DNA of 64,000 nucleotides from CALMFG01 sp963666035 (GCA_963666035.2 CAXXJI010000006.1:247320-311319), one strand, 5' to 3'; positions 26,324-35,142 are shown, numbered from the stretch's first letter. Numbers and translations: made by a program. The notes: generated from the letters alone by a model not told the origin.

Positions 26324-26941
26324 ATGAAACTGATGTTTTTGGGACCGCCGGGGGCAGGAAAAGGCACACAAGCCAAAATGACTTCGGAACGGTACGGGAT
26401 TGCACATATTTCAACGGGCGACATGCTGCGGGCTGAGATTAAAAGCGGCTCCGAGCTGGGGCTGAAAGCCAAAGCGGTGATTGACGCCGGCGAACTGGTG
26501 TCCGATGAAATCATCGTGGCCATGGTGGAAAACCGCCTAAAGCAGGATGACTGCAAAAACGGTTTTTTGCTGGATGGCGTGCCGAGAACTTTGGCACAGG
26601 CCGGTGAGATGGAAAGCTTCGTAACGCTGGACGCCGTCATTGATATCGAAGTACCGAGCGAATTTCTGGTCGATCGAATCTGTACACGGCGGGTATGCAC
26701 TGCCTGCGGCGCGGTTTACTCGGTAAAGCATTTAAGCGGGAACGCCTGTGAAAAATGCGGTGGAGAGCTGATACAGCGGGCGGACGATACTGAGGAAACG
26801 GTGTTAAACCGCATTTCGGTATACGAAGCGCAGACCAAACCGTTGGTGGAATACTACGAAAACAAAGGGATCGTCAAGCATATCGATGGAACCGGCAGTA
26901 TCGAATCGGTTTTTGAAGATATAAAGAAAGAATTGGACTGA
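26324..26941 (+). CDS. adk: Adenylate kinase, zinc-lid type
   Basis: Balances ATP, ADP and AMP. 205 residues from the ATG at 26324, chosen over a TTG at 26309 because GGAG precedes it and the product then starts with the usual MKLMFLGPPGAGKGT (P-loop at 7-15). The lid carries CTAC...CEKC, the zinc form of Gram-positive enzymes. One unusual point is LDGVPRT where most adenylate kinases read DGFPRT. Lies between secY and map, its normal place. Confidence 0.96.
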   Translation: MKLMFLGPPGAGKGTQAKMTSERYGIAHISTGDMLRAEIKSGSELGLKAKAVIDAGELVSDEIIVAMVENRLKQDDCKNGFLLDGVPRTLAQAGEMESFVTLDAVIDIEVPSEFLVDRICTRRVCTACGAVYSVKHLSGNACEKCGGELIQRADDTEETVLNRISVYEAQTKPLVEYYENKGIVKHIDGTGSIESVFEDIKKELD

Positions 26942-26991
26942 ATCAGCCTGATTCTTTAAGCGGGGGAAACACCTCGTGGAAATGACAGATA

Positions 26992-27744
26992 ATGATTAAG
27001 CTGAAAACGGAACCAGAGATTGCGATGATGAGAGCTTCGGGAGAAGTGGCATCCAGAGCGATGCTGGCCGTAGCGGAAAAAATAAAGCCCGGGGTCACCA
27101 CTGCCGAGCTGGACAAGGTCGCATATCATATCATCACCCGAAACGGGGCAGTCCCGTCTTTTAAGGGATACCGTGGTTTTCCGGGCAGTATCTGCGCCTC
27201 GGTCAACGAGGAAGTGGTGCATGGTATACCAGGCGCCCGCAGGCTGAATGACGGTGACATTATCAGCATCGATATGGGGGCTGTGCTGAACGGCTACCAT
27301 TCGGACATGGCCCGAACTTTTGCGGTGGGGCAGGTGAGTGCTGAGAAACAGCGTTTGATGGATGTGACCCAAAGCAGCTTTTTTGAAGGCCTGAAAGGGT
27401 TTGAAGAAGGCAACCGCCTGATGGAAATCTCGCGGCGCATCCAGAATGCTGCTGAGAGCGCCGGTTATTCGGTGGTGCGAGACTTGGTCGGGCATGGCAT
27501 CGGACAAGATTTGCATGAATCGCCGGATGTACCGAACTTTGTGCTGAAAGGCCCGAACCCGCGGCTGAATGCGGGGATTGTTTTGGCCATCGAGCCGATG
27601 ATCAATGCGGGCACAGCGGATGTAGAATGGTGTGAGGACGGCTGGACGGTGGTCACTGCCGATGGAAAACCTTCGGCGCACTACGAAAACACGGTGGCGC
27701 TCACCACAAATGGCCTTGTGATTTTAACCAACAGCCATATATAA
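26992..27744 (+). CDS. map: Type I methionine aminopeptidase
   Basis: Removes the initiator methionine from new proteins. 250 residues. The five metal ligands are recognisable in IDMGAVLNGYHSDMARTF (two aspartates), GHGIGQDLHE (histidine), LAIEPM (glutamate) and YENTVAL (glutamate). The ribosome-binding site before 26992 is weak. A six-codon reading frame (ATG at 26982) overlaps the start, perhaps by chance. Confidence 0.95.
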   Translation: MIKLKTEPEIAMMRASGEVASRAMLAVAEKIKPGVTTAELDKVAYHIITRNGAVPSFKGYRGFPGSICASVNEEVVHGIPGARRLNDGDIISIDMGAVLNGYHSDMARTFAVGQVSAEKQRLMDVTQSSFFEGLKGFEEGNRLMEISRRIQNAAESAGYSVVRDLVGHGIGQDLHESPDVPNFVLKGPNPRLNAGIVLAIEPMINAGTADVEWCEDGWTVVTADGKPSAHYENTVALTTNGLVILTNSHI

Positions 27745-27768
27745 GCGTATAAAAGGAGTTAAATTTCT

Positions 27769-28068
27769 TTGAACGATTTTTTGGTGGAGGTTGGCAGGAT
27801 TGCTAAAGCGCTTGCCGGAAGGGACAAGGATCGGTTCTTCATGATTGTTAAGGTCGTGGATAAGGACTATGTGCTCTTGGCCGACGGCGAAACGCGAAAG
27901 CTGGATAAGCCAAAACTAAAGAAAATTAAGCATCTGCATCTGACACCGACGGTGCTTAGCGGCATTGCCGAAAAGATTGCCGAGGACAAAAAAGTGTTTG
28001 ATGCGGAGCTTAGAAGTGCTATAATGAAAGCTGGCTATAATTTAACCCATGGCGAAAGGAGCGTTTAG
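27769..28068 (+). CDS. KOW-domain RNA-binding protein (L14e-like)
   Basis: A small protein regularly found between map and infA in Clostridia and related Firmicutes, similar to the KOW domain of archaeal/eukaryotic L14e. 99 residues. The KOW core is VGRIAKALAGRDKDRFFMIVKVVDKDYV, in which GRDK and the following strands are typical, and a basic patch (KPKLKKIKHLH) follows. TTG start with AAAAGGAG upstream. Probably ribosome-associated; its role is unproven. Confidence 0.85.
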   Translation: MNDFLVEVGRIAKALAGRDKDRFFMIVKVVDKDYVLLADGETRKLDKPKLKKIKHLHLTPTVLSGIAEKIAEDKKVFDAELRSAIMKAGYNLTHGERSV

Positions 28069-28069
28069 T

Positions 28070-28294
28070 TTGTCAAAATCGGATGTTATTGAAGTAGAAG
28101 GAAAAGTGACCGATTCGTTTCCGAATGCGGAATTTGAAGTGGAATTGGAAAACGGCCACAAGGTGCTGGCGCACATCTCGGGGAAACTGCGTATGCATTA
28201 TATCAAGATTATCCCGGGAGATACCGTGACTGTGGAGCTTTCCCCTTACGATCTTTCACGCGGCAGAATTACATGGCGTGGAAAAGGCAGATAA
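28070..28294 (+). CDS. infA: Translation initiation factor IF-1
   Basis: Occupies the ribosomal A site during initiation. The family start SKSDVIEVEGKV fixes the start at a TTG at 28070 with AAAGGAG eight bases upstream, giving 74 residues. An ATG at 28049 would add seven atypical residues and overlap the KOW gene by 20 bases. OB-fold patterns VLAHISGKLRMHYIKIIPGD and YDLSRGRITWR are clear. Confidence 0.95.
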   Translation: MSKSDVIEVEGKVTDSFPNAEFEVELENGHKVLAHISGKLRMHYIKIIPGDTVTVELSPYDLSRGRITWRGKGR

Positions 28295-28352
28295 GGAAAT
28301 CGGCTTTTATATCATATAGCGCGAACAAAAACGATTAGGAGACTAAAAGAAA

Positions 28353-28466
28353 ATGAAAGTAAGACCGTCGGTTAAACCGATTTGTGAGAAATGTAAAATC
28401 ATTAAAAGAAAAGGCAAGGTGATGGTCATCTGCCAGAACCCGAAGCACAAACAAAAACAGGGCTGA
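28353..28466 (+). CDS. rpmJ: 50S ribosomal protein L36
   Basis: 37-residue zinc protein, too short for many gene finders. Start MKVRPSVKPICEKCK; zinc ligands Cys11, Cys14, Cys27 and His32. TTAGGAGAC precedes the ATG. Follows infA, as usual. Confidence 0.96.
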   Translation: MKVRPSVKPICEKCKIIKRKGKVMVICQNPKHKQKQG

Positions 28467-28508
28467 AGTCTTTTTCTTTGGCCTAGCTTTCTGAATAATG
28501 AAAATAAT

Positions 28509-28557
28509 GCGTATGCCGCGGCTGATTCGTTTTAGGTGAAACGAGTTTGGCGTATGC
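28509..28557 (+). promoter_or_regulatory. Stem-loop in the rpmJ-rpsM gap
   Basis: In the 164-base gap before rpsM, GCGTATGCC (28509-28517) pairs with GGCGTATGC (28549-28557; two G-U pairs), enclosing a second stem TCGTTT/AAACGA (28527-28532 and 28539-28544). No T-run follows. It resembles a protein-binding leader; S4, encoded downstream, controls the alpha operon in Escherichia coli and its own gene in Bacillus. Confidence 0.5.
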
Positions 28558-28630
28558 TTTATAGTCAATAGATACATTTTAAGGAAATTTAAAGATTTTT
28601 ATCAATGAACTTTGGAGGTTTTAAAAGGAT

Positions 28631-28999
28631 ATGGCACGTATTGCAGGTGTTGATCTTCCCAGAGACAAACGGGTCGAAATTGGCCTGACATATATCTTCG
28701 GTATCGGACTTAAATCTTCACAGGATATTTTGGCAAAGACAAAAATCAGCCCGGATACCCGAGTGAAAGATCTGACTGAAGATGATGTAAGTAAGCTAAG
28801 GGAACTGATTGAAAAAGAATACCGCGTAGAAGGTGACTTAAGACGTGAAGTGGCGATGAATATCAAGCGCCTCATTGAGATTGGTTCCTATCGCGGCATC
28901 CGGCATCGTCGCGGGCTTCCCGTGAGAGGCCAGAGTTCCAAGCAGAACGCAAGAACGCGCAAAGGGCCGAAACGCAGTGTTGTCGGCAAGAAAAAATAG
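28631..28999 (+). CDS. rpsM: 30S ribosomal protein S13
   Basis: 30S head protein contacting the 50S subunit and P-site tRNA. 122 residues with MARIAGVDLPRDKRVEIGLT and the basic end (GLPVRGQSSKQNARTRKGP). TTTGGAGG lies upstream. First gene of the alpha-operon part. Confidence 0.97.
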   Translation: MARIAGVDLPRDKRVEIGLTYIFGIGLKSSQDILAKTKISPDTRVKDLTEDDVSKLRELIEKEYRVEGDLRREVAMNIKRLIEIGSYRGIRHRRGLPVRGQSSKQNARTRKGPKRSVVGKKK

Positions 29000-29015
29000 C
29001 AGTCGGAGGAATTAA

Positions 29016-29411
29016 ATGGCTACCCCAAAAGGTGTTAAATCTAAAAAGCGTAAAGTAAAAAAGAATATAGAACGCGGCCAGGCACATATTCGTTCATCGT
29101 TTAACAACACATTGGTGACCCTGACCGACCTTAACGGAAACAGTCTTTCCTGGGCGAGTGCGGGCGGAATGGGCTTTAGAGGCTCAAGAAAATCCACCCC
29201 GTTTGCCGCGCAGCAGGCAGCTGAAAAGGCAGCCAAGGCGGCGATGGAGCACGGCCTTAAGACGGTTGAAGTTTATGTTAAGGGCCCGGGCTCGGGCAGA
29301 GAGGCTGCAATCAGAGCGTTGCAGGCCGCTGGTTTGGATGTTATTTTGATTAAAGACGTGACACCCATCCCGCACAACGGCTGCCGTCCGCCCAAGAGAA
29401 GAAGAGTGTAA
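29016..29411 (+). CDS. rpsK: 30S ribosomal protein S11
   Basis: Platform protein of the 30S subunit. 131 residues with GQAHIRSSFNNTLVTLTD and the C-terminal PHNGCRPPKRRRV. GGAGG before the ATG, 16 bases after rpsM. Confidence 0.97.
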   Translation: MATPKGVKSKKRKVKKNIERGQAHIRSSFNNTLVTLTDLNGNSLSWASAGGMGFRGSRKSTPFAAQQAAEKAAKAAMEHGLKTVEVYVKGPGSGREAAIRALQAAGLDVILIKDVTPIPHNGCRPPKRRRV

Positions 29412-29427
29412 AGGAGAATTAAGTTTT

Positions 29428-30051
29428 ATGGCTAGATATACAGATTCAGTTTGCCGTCTTTGCAGAAGAGAAGGTGCAAAACTGTTCCTAAAAGGAGATC
29501 GCTGCTACTCTTCGAAATGTGCTTTTGCCAAACGTCCTGTCCCCCCGGGAGAACACGGACAGAGCAGAAAAAAACAGTCTGAGTATGGCATCCAGCTGCG
29601 TGAAAAACAAAAAGTGAAGCGCGCATACGGCATGCAGGAGAAGCAGTTTAAGAAATATTTTGAGTTAGCGGAAAAAACCCATGGTATCGCGGGTGAAGAA
29701 CTTCTATTCCTCTTGGAAAGAAGACTTGACAATGTCGTGTACCGTTTGGGCTTGGCCGACAGCAGAGCGCAGGCCAGACAGACCGTCACGCACGGCCATG
29801 TGACCGTTAACGGCAAAAAGGTGGATATTCCTTCCTATCTGGTGGAAGTCGGCGAAGAGATTAAGATCAAAGACACCTCAAAAGATATGGAAAGATTTAA
29901 GGAAATCAGAGAAGGCGAAGCGCGCGCAACAGTGAAGTGGCTAACATTTGACCACGCGAACCTCACCGGACAGGTTGTAGCTAAACCACAGAGAGACGAC
30001 ATTGACCTGACCATTGAAGAACACATGATTGTTGAGCTTTATTCTAAGTAA
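29428..30051 (+). CDS. rpsD: 30S ribosomal protein S4, zinc form
   Basis: Primary 16S-binding protein and fidelity factor. 207 residues; zinc cysteines at 9, 12, 26 and 31 mark the C+ form. The S4 RNA-binding domain (RLDNVVYRLGLADSRAQARQ) is complete. Candidate ligand for the leader before rpsM. Lies 16 bases after rpsK. Confidence 0.97.
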   Translation: MARYTDSVCRLCRREGAKLFLKGDRCYSSKCAFAKRPVPPGEHGQSRKKQSEYGIQLREKQKVKRAYGMQEKQFKKYFELAEKTHGIAGEELLFLLERRLDNVVYRLGLADSRAQARQTVTHGHVTVNGKKVDIPSYLVEVGEEIKIKDTSKDMERFKEIREGEARATVKWLTFDHANLTGQVVAKPQRDDIDLTIEEHMIVELYSK

Positions 30052-30121
30052 TACACCAAAAACAGGCGTATCTCGTTTTTTAAGAATAGGATCCTTAGCA
30101 AAAGGAGTGTAGATATTAGAT

Positions 30122-31066
30122 ATGTTAGAAATTGAAAAGCCAAGAATACAGTGTGATGAAGTCGACGAGAAGCAGCAGTACGCCAGATTTACTATGGAGC
30201 CGCTCGAAAGAGGCTTCGGGATTACGCTCGGCAACAGCTTAAGGCGGATTTTGCTGTATTGCCTGCCAGGCGCTGCCGTGACCAAAGTGAAGTTTGACGG
30301 CGTATTACATGAATTTGGCACCATTGAAGGGGTCTATGAGGATATTACCAATATCATCTTAAATCTAAAGCAGCTCTCAATCCGGATGCATACCGAAGAG
30401 CCCAAGACGCTGACGCTGGATATTTCCGGTGCCAAGGACGTCACTGCGGCGGATATCGTCACCGATTCGGAAGTGGAGATTGTCAATCCCGACTTGCATA
30501 TTGCGACTGTGAATAGTTCCGGTTCGCTGTATGCCGAAATCACAGTGGAAAAGGGCAGAGGCTACGTTTTGGCCGATAAGAACAAGACGCCGGATATGCC
30601 GATCGGCATTATTCCGACCGACTCGATGTTCACCCCCACGCGCAAAGTGAACTTCACGGTGGACAACACCCGTGTGGGACAGATCACCGACTTTGATAAG
30701 CTGACCTTGGAGCTTTGGACCAATGGTTCCATCCGCCCCGAAGAAGCGGTATCGCTGGCAGCCAAGATCATGAGTGAACACTTGGCCCAGTTCATTGACT
30801 TAAGTGAACACGTCAACGACGTTGAGATTATGGTGGAAAAAGAGGAAGACTCAAAAGAGAAAATCCTTGAGATTACCATCGAAGAGCTGGACCTCTCGGT
30901 GCGTTCGTACAACTGCTTAAAGCGTGCGGGCATCAACACCGTGGAAGAGCTTGTGATGAAAAACGAAGAAGAGATGATGAAGGTTCGAAACTTGGGCCGA
31001 AAATCATTGGAAGAAGTACAGCAGAAGCTGCAGGCTTTGGGCCTTGGGCTGAGAGCGAACGATTAA
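30122..31066 (+). CDS. rpoA: RNA polymerase subunit alpha
   Basis: Dimerises to start polymerase assembly and binds upstream promoter elements and activators through its C-terminal domain. 314 residues. The N-domain has FTMEPLERGFGITLGNSLRR; the C-domain has LDLSVRSYNCLKRAGINTV and the RNLGRKSLEEV helix-hairpin. AAAGGAGTG upstream, between rpsD and rplQ, as usual. Confidence 0.97.
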   Translation: MLEIEKPRIQCDEVDEKQQYARFTMEPLERGFGITLGNSLRRILLYCLPGAAVTKVKFDGVLHEFGTIEGVYEDITNIILNLKQLSIRMHTEEPKTLTLDISGAKDVTAADIVTDSEVEIVNPDLHIATVNSSGSLYAEITVEKGRGYVLADKNKTPDMPIGIIPTDSMFTPTRKVNFTVDNTRVGQITDFDKLTLELWTNGSIRPEEAVSLAAKIMSEHLAQFIDLSEHVNDVEIMVEKEEDSKEKILEITIEELDLSVRSYNCLKRAGINTVEELVMKNEEEMMKVRNLGRKSLEEVQQKLQALGLGLRAND

Positions 31067-31089
31067 TACAACTTGGAGGTTAAAGGGCG

Positions 31090-31599
31090 ATGGCTAAATA
31101 TAGAAAGCTGAATAAGCCTTCCGACCAGAGAAAAGCGATGCTCCGGAATCTGGTAACGTCGCTGATTTGGAACGGACGAATTGAAACGACAGAAGCGCGT
31201 GCAAAAGAGGTGCGCAAATTTGCCGAAAAATACATCACTTTGGCAGTGCGCGAATGTGACAATACCGTAGAAGTGAAGAAAAAAATCACGGACAAAGACG
31301 GTGTGAAGGATATCACGTTCACCAACGATGCGCCTTCCAAGCTTGCGGCAAGAAGAAAAATGCTTTCCTTCCTGTATCCCATCAAGGAAGAAAAACAGCC
31401 AAAAGAGAGCAAGTATAACTATCACCAGAGAACCAAGGACAATAAGTTCCCGGTGGTGGAAAAGCTGTTCAGGGAGCTTGGACCCAAATATAAGCAAAGA
31501 GCAGAAGAAACCGGACAGGGCGGCGGATATACCCGCATGATTAAAAAAGGCCCGCGCCGCGGCGACGCTGCTGAGATCGTCATTATCGAACTGGTCTAA
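31090..31599 (+). CDS. rplQ: 50S ribosomal protein L17, long form
   Basis: Exit-tunnel-side protein of the 50S subunit. At 169 residues it is longer than the 116-127 residues of Bacillus or Escherichia coli, because of an insertion (about 65-125) between the conserved N-terminal RNLVTSLIWNGRIETTEARAKE and the C-terminal GGGYTRMIKKGPRRGDAAE. Last gene of the superoperon; terminator downstream. Confidence 0.95.
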   Translation: MAKYRKLNKPSDQRKAMLRNLVTSLIWNGRIETTEARAKEVRKFAEKYITLAVRECDNTVEVKKKITDKDGVKDITFTNDAPSKLAARRKMLSFLYPIKEEKQPKESKYNYHQRTKDNKFPVVEKLFRELGPKYKQRAEETGQGGGYTRMIKKGPRRGDAAEIVIIELV

Positions 31600-31618
31600 G
31601 TTTCGAACAAATAAACGG

Positions 31619-31634
31619 TCTTAATCGATTAAGA
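31619..31634. repeat. Perfect 16-bp palindrome
   Basis: TCTTAATCGATTAAGA, a perfect two-fold palindrome between rplQ and its terminator. It has no loop, so it is more like a dimeric protein site than an RNA hairpin. Meaning unknown. Confidence 0.5.
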
Positions 31635-31644
31635 GCATTTAATT

Positions 31645-31681
31645 CAGGCTTAGGAAGATAATCTTAGGCCTGTTTTGTTTA
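31645..31681 (+). terminator. Intrinsic terminator of the S10-spc-alpha superoperon
   Basis: Eleven-base-pair stem (31645-31655 and 31662-31672, CAGGCTTAGGA with TCTTAGGCCTG) followed by TTTTGTTT. Confidence 0.8.
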
Positions 31682-31742
31682 ACCAAATCATCTGTGAACA
31701 AATTATAAAACATATGGTTTATTTAGACCAATAAAAAAGACA

Positions 31743-31753
31743 AGTGGTAAAAT
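31743..31753 (+). promoter_or_regulatory. Extended -10 promoter of ecfA1
   Basis: TAAAAT at 31748-31753 with TGG in front (TGn extended -10); no good -35. The expected transcription start is near 31760, which is the ATG of ecfA1. Confidence 0.5.
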
Positions 31754-31759
31754 AGCGTG

Positions 31760-32602
31760 ATGAAAAATTCGACAGTCGAAACGAAAAACCTGACTTATTC
31801 ATATGTCTCAGACGAAGAGGCGGTTAAATTTGCGCTTAACGGTGTTGATGTCAGTATTGGAAAAGGCGAGTTTGTGGTCATCTTAGGACATAACGGTTCG
31901 GGGAAATCTACTTTTGCCAAACTCTTAAATGCACTGTATGCACCGACCGATGGAAAAGTTTTCATCGACGGTATGAACACGCGGGACGAAAGTAAAGTGT
32001 GGGATATCCGTAAAACATGCGGGATGGTTTTCCAGAACCCCGATAACCAGCTGGTAGCGACGCTGGTGGAAGAGGATGTGGCTTTTGGGCCTGAGAATCT
32101 CGGCATTCTGTCCGAAGAGATTGTGAAGCGGGTGAAGGATGCACTGGCAACAGTAGACCTTTCCGGTTTTGAGAACCGTGCACCGCATATGCTTTCGGGC
32201 GGGCAGAAGCAAAGGGTGGCGATCGCCGGTATATTGGCCATGCTGCCCGACATCATCGTGTTTGATGAACCCACAGCGATGCTGGATCCGCACGGAAGAA
32301 AAGAAGTATTAAAGACCATCCAGGAGCTAAACAAGACGCAAGGCAAAACCATCATCTATATTACGCATTACATTGAAGAAGCGATTTATGCCGACCGGAT
32401 TTTAGTGCTGGGCGGCGGCAGGTTGATTCTGGACGGTACGCCGAAAGCGGTTTTCGGCGAATATGACCTCTTAAAGGAAGCGGGACTTTCAGTGCCGCGC
32501 GCCGCAAAGCTTTATTATCTTTTAAAGGAAAGCGGTATTGATTTGGGGGCGCTTCCGATCACCAATGAAGAACTTGCGGAGGGCTTATGTCGATTATTAT
32601 AG
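31760..32602 (+). CDS. ecfA1: ECF transporter ATPase A1
   Basis: One of two ATPases of the energy-coupling factor module that powers uptake of vitamins and trace metals through exchangeable S components. 280 residues from the ATG at 31760. Walker A GHNGSGKSTFAK, Q-loop MVFQNPDNQLVA, signature LSGGQKQRVAIAG and Walker B IIVFDEPTAMLDP are all intact. The last 16 bases overlap ecfA2. No S component is adjacent, so it is probably a shared (group II) ECF module. The ribosome-binding site is weak and the mRNA may be leaderless. Confidence 0.95.
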   Translation: MKNSTVETKNLTYSYVSDEEAVKFALNGVDVSIGKGEFVVILGHNGSGKSTFAKLLNALYAPTDGKVFIDGMNTRDESKVWDIRKTCGMVFQNPDNQLVATLVEEDVAFGPENLGILSEEIVKRVKDALATVDLSGFENRAPHMLSGGQKQRVAIAGILAMLPDIIVFDEPTAMLDPHGRKEVLKTIQELNKTQGKTIIYITHYIEEAIYADRILVLGGGRLILDGTPKAVFGEYDLLKEAGLSVPRAAKLYYLLKESGIDLGALPITNEELAEGLCRLL

Positions 32603-33435
32603 AAAACGTCAGCCTGACCTACGCAGGCGGAACCGCACTTGAAGTCAAAGCGGTCGATGACATTTCACTTGAAATTCAGCAAGGCGACTTTATCGGCATC
32701 ATCGGACACACAGGCTCTGGAAAAACCACCTTGGTGCAGATGATCGCGGGGTTGTTAAAACCGGACAAAGGCCGCATTCTGGTCGGAGATAATGATATTA
32801 ATGGCAAAGATTATGACCGTAAAACGCTGCGGCGGCAGGTAGGCGTGGTGTTCCAATACCCTGAATATCAGTTGTTTGAGGAAACGGTCTATCAGGATAT
32901 CGCGTTTGCGCCCAAAAAGGCGGGATTAAGCGAAGACGAACAGATGAGAGCGGTACGCAAGTCCTGCGAGCTGTTGGAAATTGAATTTGATGAAATCAAG
33001 GATAAATCGCCTTTTGAGTTGTCGGGGGGGCAGAAGCGCAAAGTCGCTATCGCCGGCGTTCTGGCTGTGGACCCGGATATTTTAATATTGGATGAGCCGG
33101 TAGCGGGCTTGGACCCCTACGGCAGGAAAGCGCTGATGGACCTGATCACCAAGCTGAATGAGGCGGGCAAGACCATCATCATGATTACACACAGTATGGA
33201 TGATCTGGCGATGTACGCCAAGCGCGTGATAGTATTGAAAGACGGCCGTGTTATTCGTGACGCAACACCCGCTGAGATATTTGCCGAAGCGGATGCGCTT
33301 TTGGACATGAGCCTGGATATTCCCGAAGCTTCCAAGATCGTGAAGCTCTTAAACGAAAAAGGCAAAAATGTGCCGAAAAATATCATCACGGTGGATGGGC
33401 TGTACGCTTACCTGCTGGAAAGAATCAAGGGATAG
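32587..33435 (+). CDS. ecfA2: ECF transporter ATPase A2
   Basis: Second ECF ATPase, forming a heterodimer with EcfA1. 282 residues, with GHTGSGKTTLVQ, VVFQYPEYQLFEETV, LSGGQKRKVAIAG and ILDEPVAGLDP. The longer segment after the signature distinguishes it from A1. Starts inside ecfA1 and is followed after 9 bases by ecfT. Confidence 0.95.
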   Translation: MSIIIENVSLTYAGGTALEVKAVDDISLEIQQGDFIGIIGHTGSGKTTLVQMIAGLLKPDKGRILVGDNDINGKDYDRKTLRRQVGVVFQYPEYQLFEETVYQDIAFAPKKAGLSEDEQMRAVRKSCELLEIEFDEIKDKSPFELSGGQKRKVAIAGVLAVDPDILILDEPVAGLDPYGRKALMDLITKLNEAGKTIIMITHSMDDLAMYAKRVIVLKDGRVIRDATPAEIFAEADALLDMSLDIPEASKIVKLLNEKGKNVPKNIITVDGLYAYLLERIKG

Positions 33436-33444
33436 GAGGCCGAT

Positions 33445-34251
33445 ATGCTGAAAAACATCACGCTGGGCCAATACTACCCCGGCGATTCGTTTATCCATCG
33501 GTTGGACCCCCGAACTAAAATGGTCTTTGTGTTTGTCATGGTGGTACTGATTTTTTTGTTTAAAACCTGGTACGGCTATGCGCTGATGTTTGCAGGGCTG
33601 GCGGCGGCTGTGATTGCGTCCAAGGTGAATTTCCGATATCTTTTAAAAGGGTTAAAACCGCTGTGGTTTATCATCGTATTCACCTTTGTGCTTAATTTGT
33701 TGTTTACGTCCACTGGCAAGGTATTGTTGGAGATCGGGCGGTTTAAGCTGACCATCGACGGGCTGGTTCTGGCGGCCGAATTGGTAGCGCGGTTGGTTTT
33801 CCTTATCATGATGACCACGCTGTTGACTTACACAACTTCGCCCATCCAGCTGACCGACGCGATTGAGCGGCTGTTTAAGCCGCTGAATAAAATCGGTTTT
33901 CCGGTGCATGAACTTGCCATGATGATGACCATTGCGATTCGGTTTATCCCGACGTTGATCGAAGAGACCGACAAAATCATGAAAGCGCAGATGGCCAGAG
34001 GCGCGGAGTTTGATTCCAAGAATATTTTCAAACGGGCGGCGGGCATGGTGCCCCTTTTGGTGCCATTGTTTGTCTCGGCGTTTCGCCGGGCGGATGAATT
34101 GGCGTTTGCCATGGAAGCGCGCTGTTATAACGGCGGTGAAGGACGCACTAAGATGAAAGTGCTGGTGATGGCGGGCCGGGATTATGCGGTATTTGCGCTG
34201 ATGGTGCTTTTGGCGGCTTCGCCGGTAATTGAGCGGTTATGGCTGGCATAA
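33445..34251 (+). CDS. ecfT: ECF transporter transmembrane subunit T
   Basis: Membrane scaffold linking the EcfA ATPases to substrate-binding S subunits. 268 residues with several membrane segments. It opens with ITLGQYYPGDSFIHRLDPRTK, typical of the family, and carries the coupling-helix motifs QMARGAEFDS and AMEARCYNGG (Ala-Arg-Gly type). AGGAGG precedes the ATG; 13 bases overlap truA. Confidence 0.93.
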   Translation: MLKNITLGQYYPGDSFIHRLDPRTKMVFVFVMVVLIFLFKTWYGYALMFAGLAAAVIASKVNFRYLLKGLKPLWFIIVFTFVLNLLFTSTGKVLLEIGRFKLTIDGLVLAAELVARLVFLIMMTTLLTYTTSPIQLTDAIERLFKPLNKIGFPVHELAMMMTIAIRFIPTLIEETDKIMKAQMARGAEFDSKNIFKRAAGMVPLLVPLFVSAFRRADELAFAMEARCYNGGEGRTKMKVLVMAGRDYAVFALMVLLAASPVIERLWLA

Positions 34252-34982
34252 GGCGGATAAAACTCACCATCGAATATGATGGGACGAATTATGCAGGCTG
34301 GCAGATTCAGCCCAATGGAAACACCATTCAGGCTGAATTGGAAAGCGCGCTGAAAAAGGTGACAGGCGAGACCATCCGTATTCATGGGGCGGGGAGAACT
34401 GATGCGGGCGTGCATGCGGCCGCACAAACCGCACATTTTGACACCGCCGGCTTGGTGCCGGACACAGGATTCGCACCGGCTTTAAATACGTTTCTGCCCG
34501 AGGATATTCGGGTGACGGTTTCCGAGTGTGTGCCGAAAGATTTCCATGCACGGTTCAGCGCCAAAGGCAAGGTCTATGCCTACTGCATTTTCAACCGAAA
34601 GGTGGCGCCTGCGATCTTGCGAAAGACGGCCTACAGTGTTAAGGCGCCCCTTAATATTGAAGCGATGCAAAAAGCGGCGGAATATTTTTTGGGTGAGCAT
34701 GACTTTTCCGCGTTCTGCGCGGCGGGTTCAACGGTTGAGGACAAAACAAGGACGATTGAAAGGCTGACCGTTGATGCGGATTTGCCGCTGGTGACCATCA
34801 CGGTGGCGGGGAATGGCTTTCTTTACAACATGGTTCGCATCATAGCGGGAACGCTGGTGGATGCAGGGCTGGGCAGAATCAAACCCGAATCGGTCATGGA
34901 TGTTTTAAGTAGTCAGGACCGCTTGCAGGCGTCGGCCACATTGCCGGCCTGCGGGCTGATTTTAAAAGAAGTCAAGTATTGA
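34239..34982 (+). CDS. truA: tRNA pseudouridine synthase A
   Basis: Makes pseudouridine at positions 38-40 in the anticodon arm of many tRNAs. 247 residues; the catalytic aspartate lies in GAGRTDAGVHA, and the motifs FHARFSAKGKVYAY and GNGFLYNMVRIIAGTL are present. It overlaps ecfT by 13 bases. In Bacillus truA is followed by rplM-rpsI, but here mreB comes next. Confidence 0.94.
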   Translation: MAGIRRIKLTIEYDGTNYAGWQIQPNGNTIQAELESALKKVTGETIRIHGAGRTDAGVHAAAQTAHFDTAGLVPDTGFAPALNTFLPEDIRVTVSECVPKDFHARFSAKGKVYAYCIFNRKVAPAILRKTAYSVKAPLNIEAMQKAAEYFLGEHDFSAFCAAGSTVEDKTRTIERLTVDADLPLVTITVAGNGFLYNMVRIIAGTLVDAGLGRIKPESVMDVLSSQDRLQASATLPACGLILKEVKY

Positions 34983-35035
34983 TTTTTAAACGGACTTATT
35001 TATTTTGATTATCAGTAGCTGTATCAAAGGTACAG

Positions 35036-35064
35036 TTGAAAAAAAACGCGATATATATTATGAT
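35036..35064 (+). promoter_or_regulatory. Promoter of mreB
   Basis: TTGAAA at 35036-35041, 17-base spacer, TATGAT at 35059-35064; about 70-base leader before the mreB ATG. Confidence 0.7.
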
Positions 35065-35142
35065 AAGCATTGGTGTATTAAAAGCACACCACCCGATATT
35101 GTCGGTATATACGCGCAAAGACTTAAGGAGTAAAGAACTTTC

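Noticed and set aside
31090..31599. Extra length of L17 as a fusion
   Set aside because: Long L17 forms with this internal insertion are usual in Clostridia; ends are normal.
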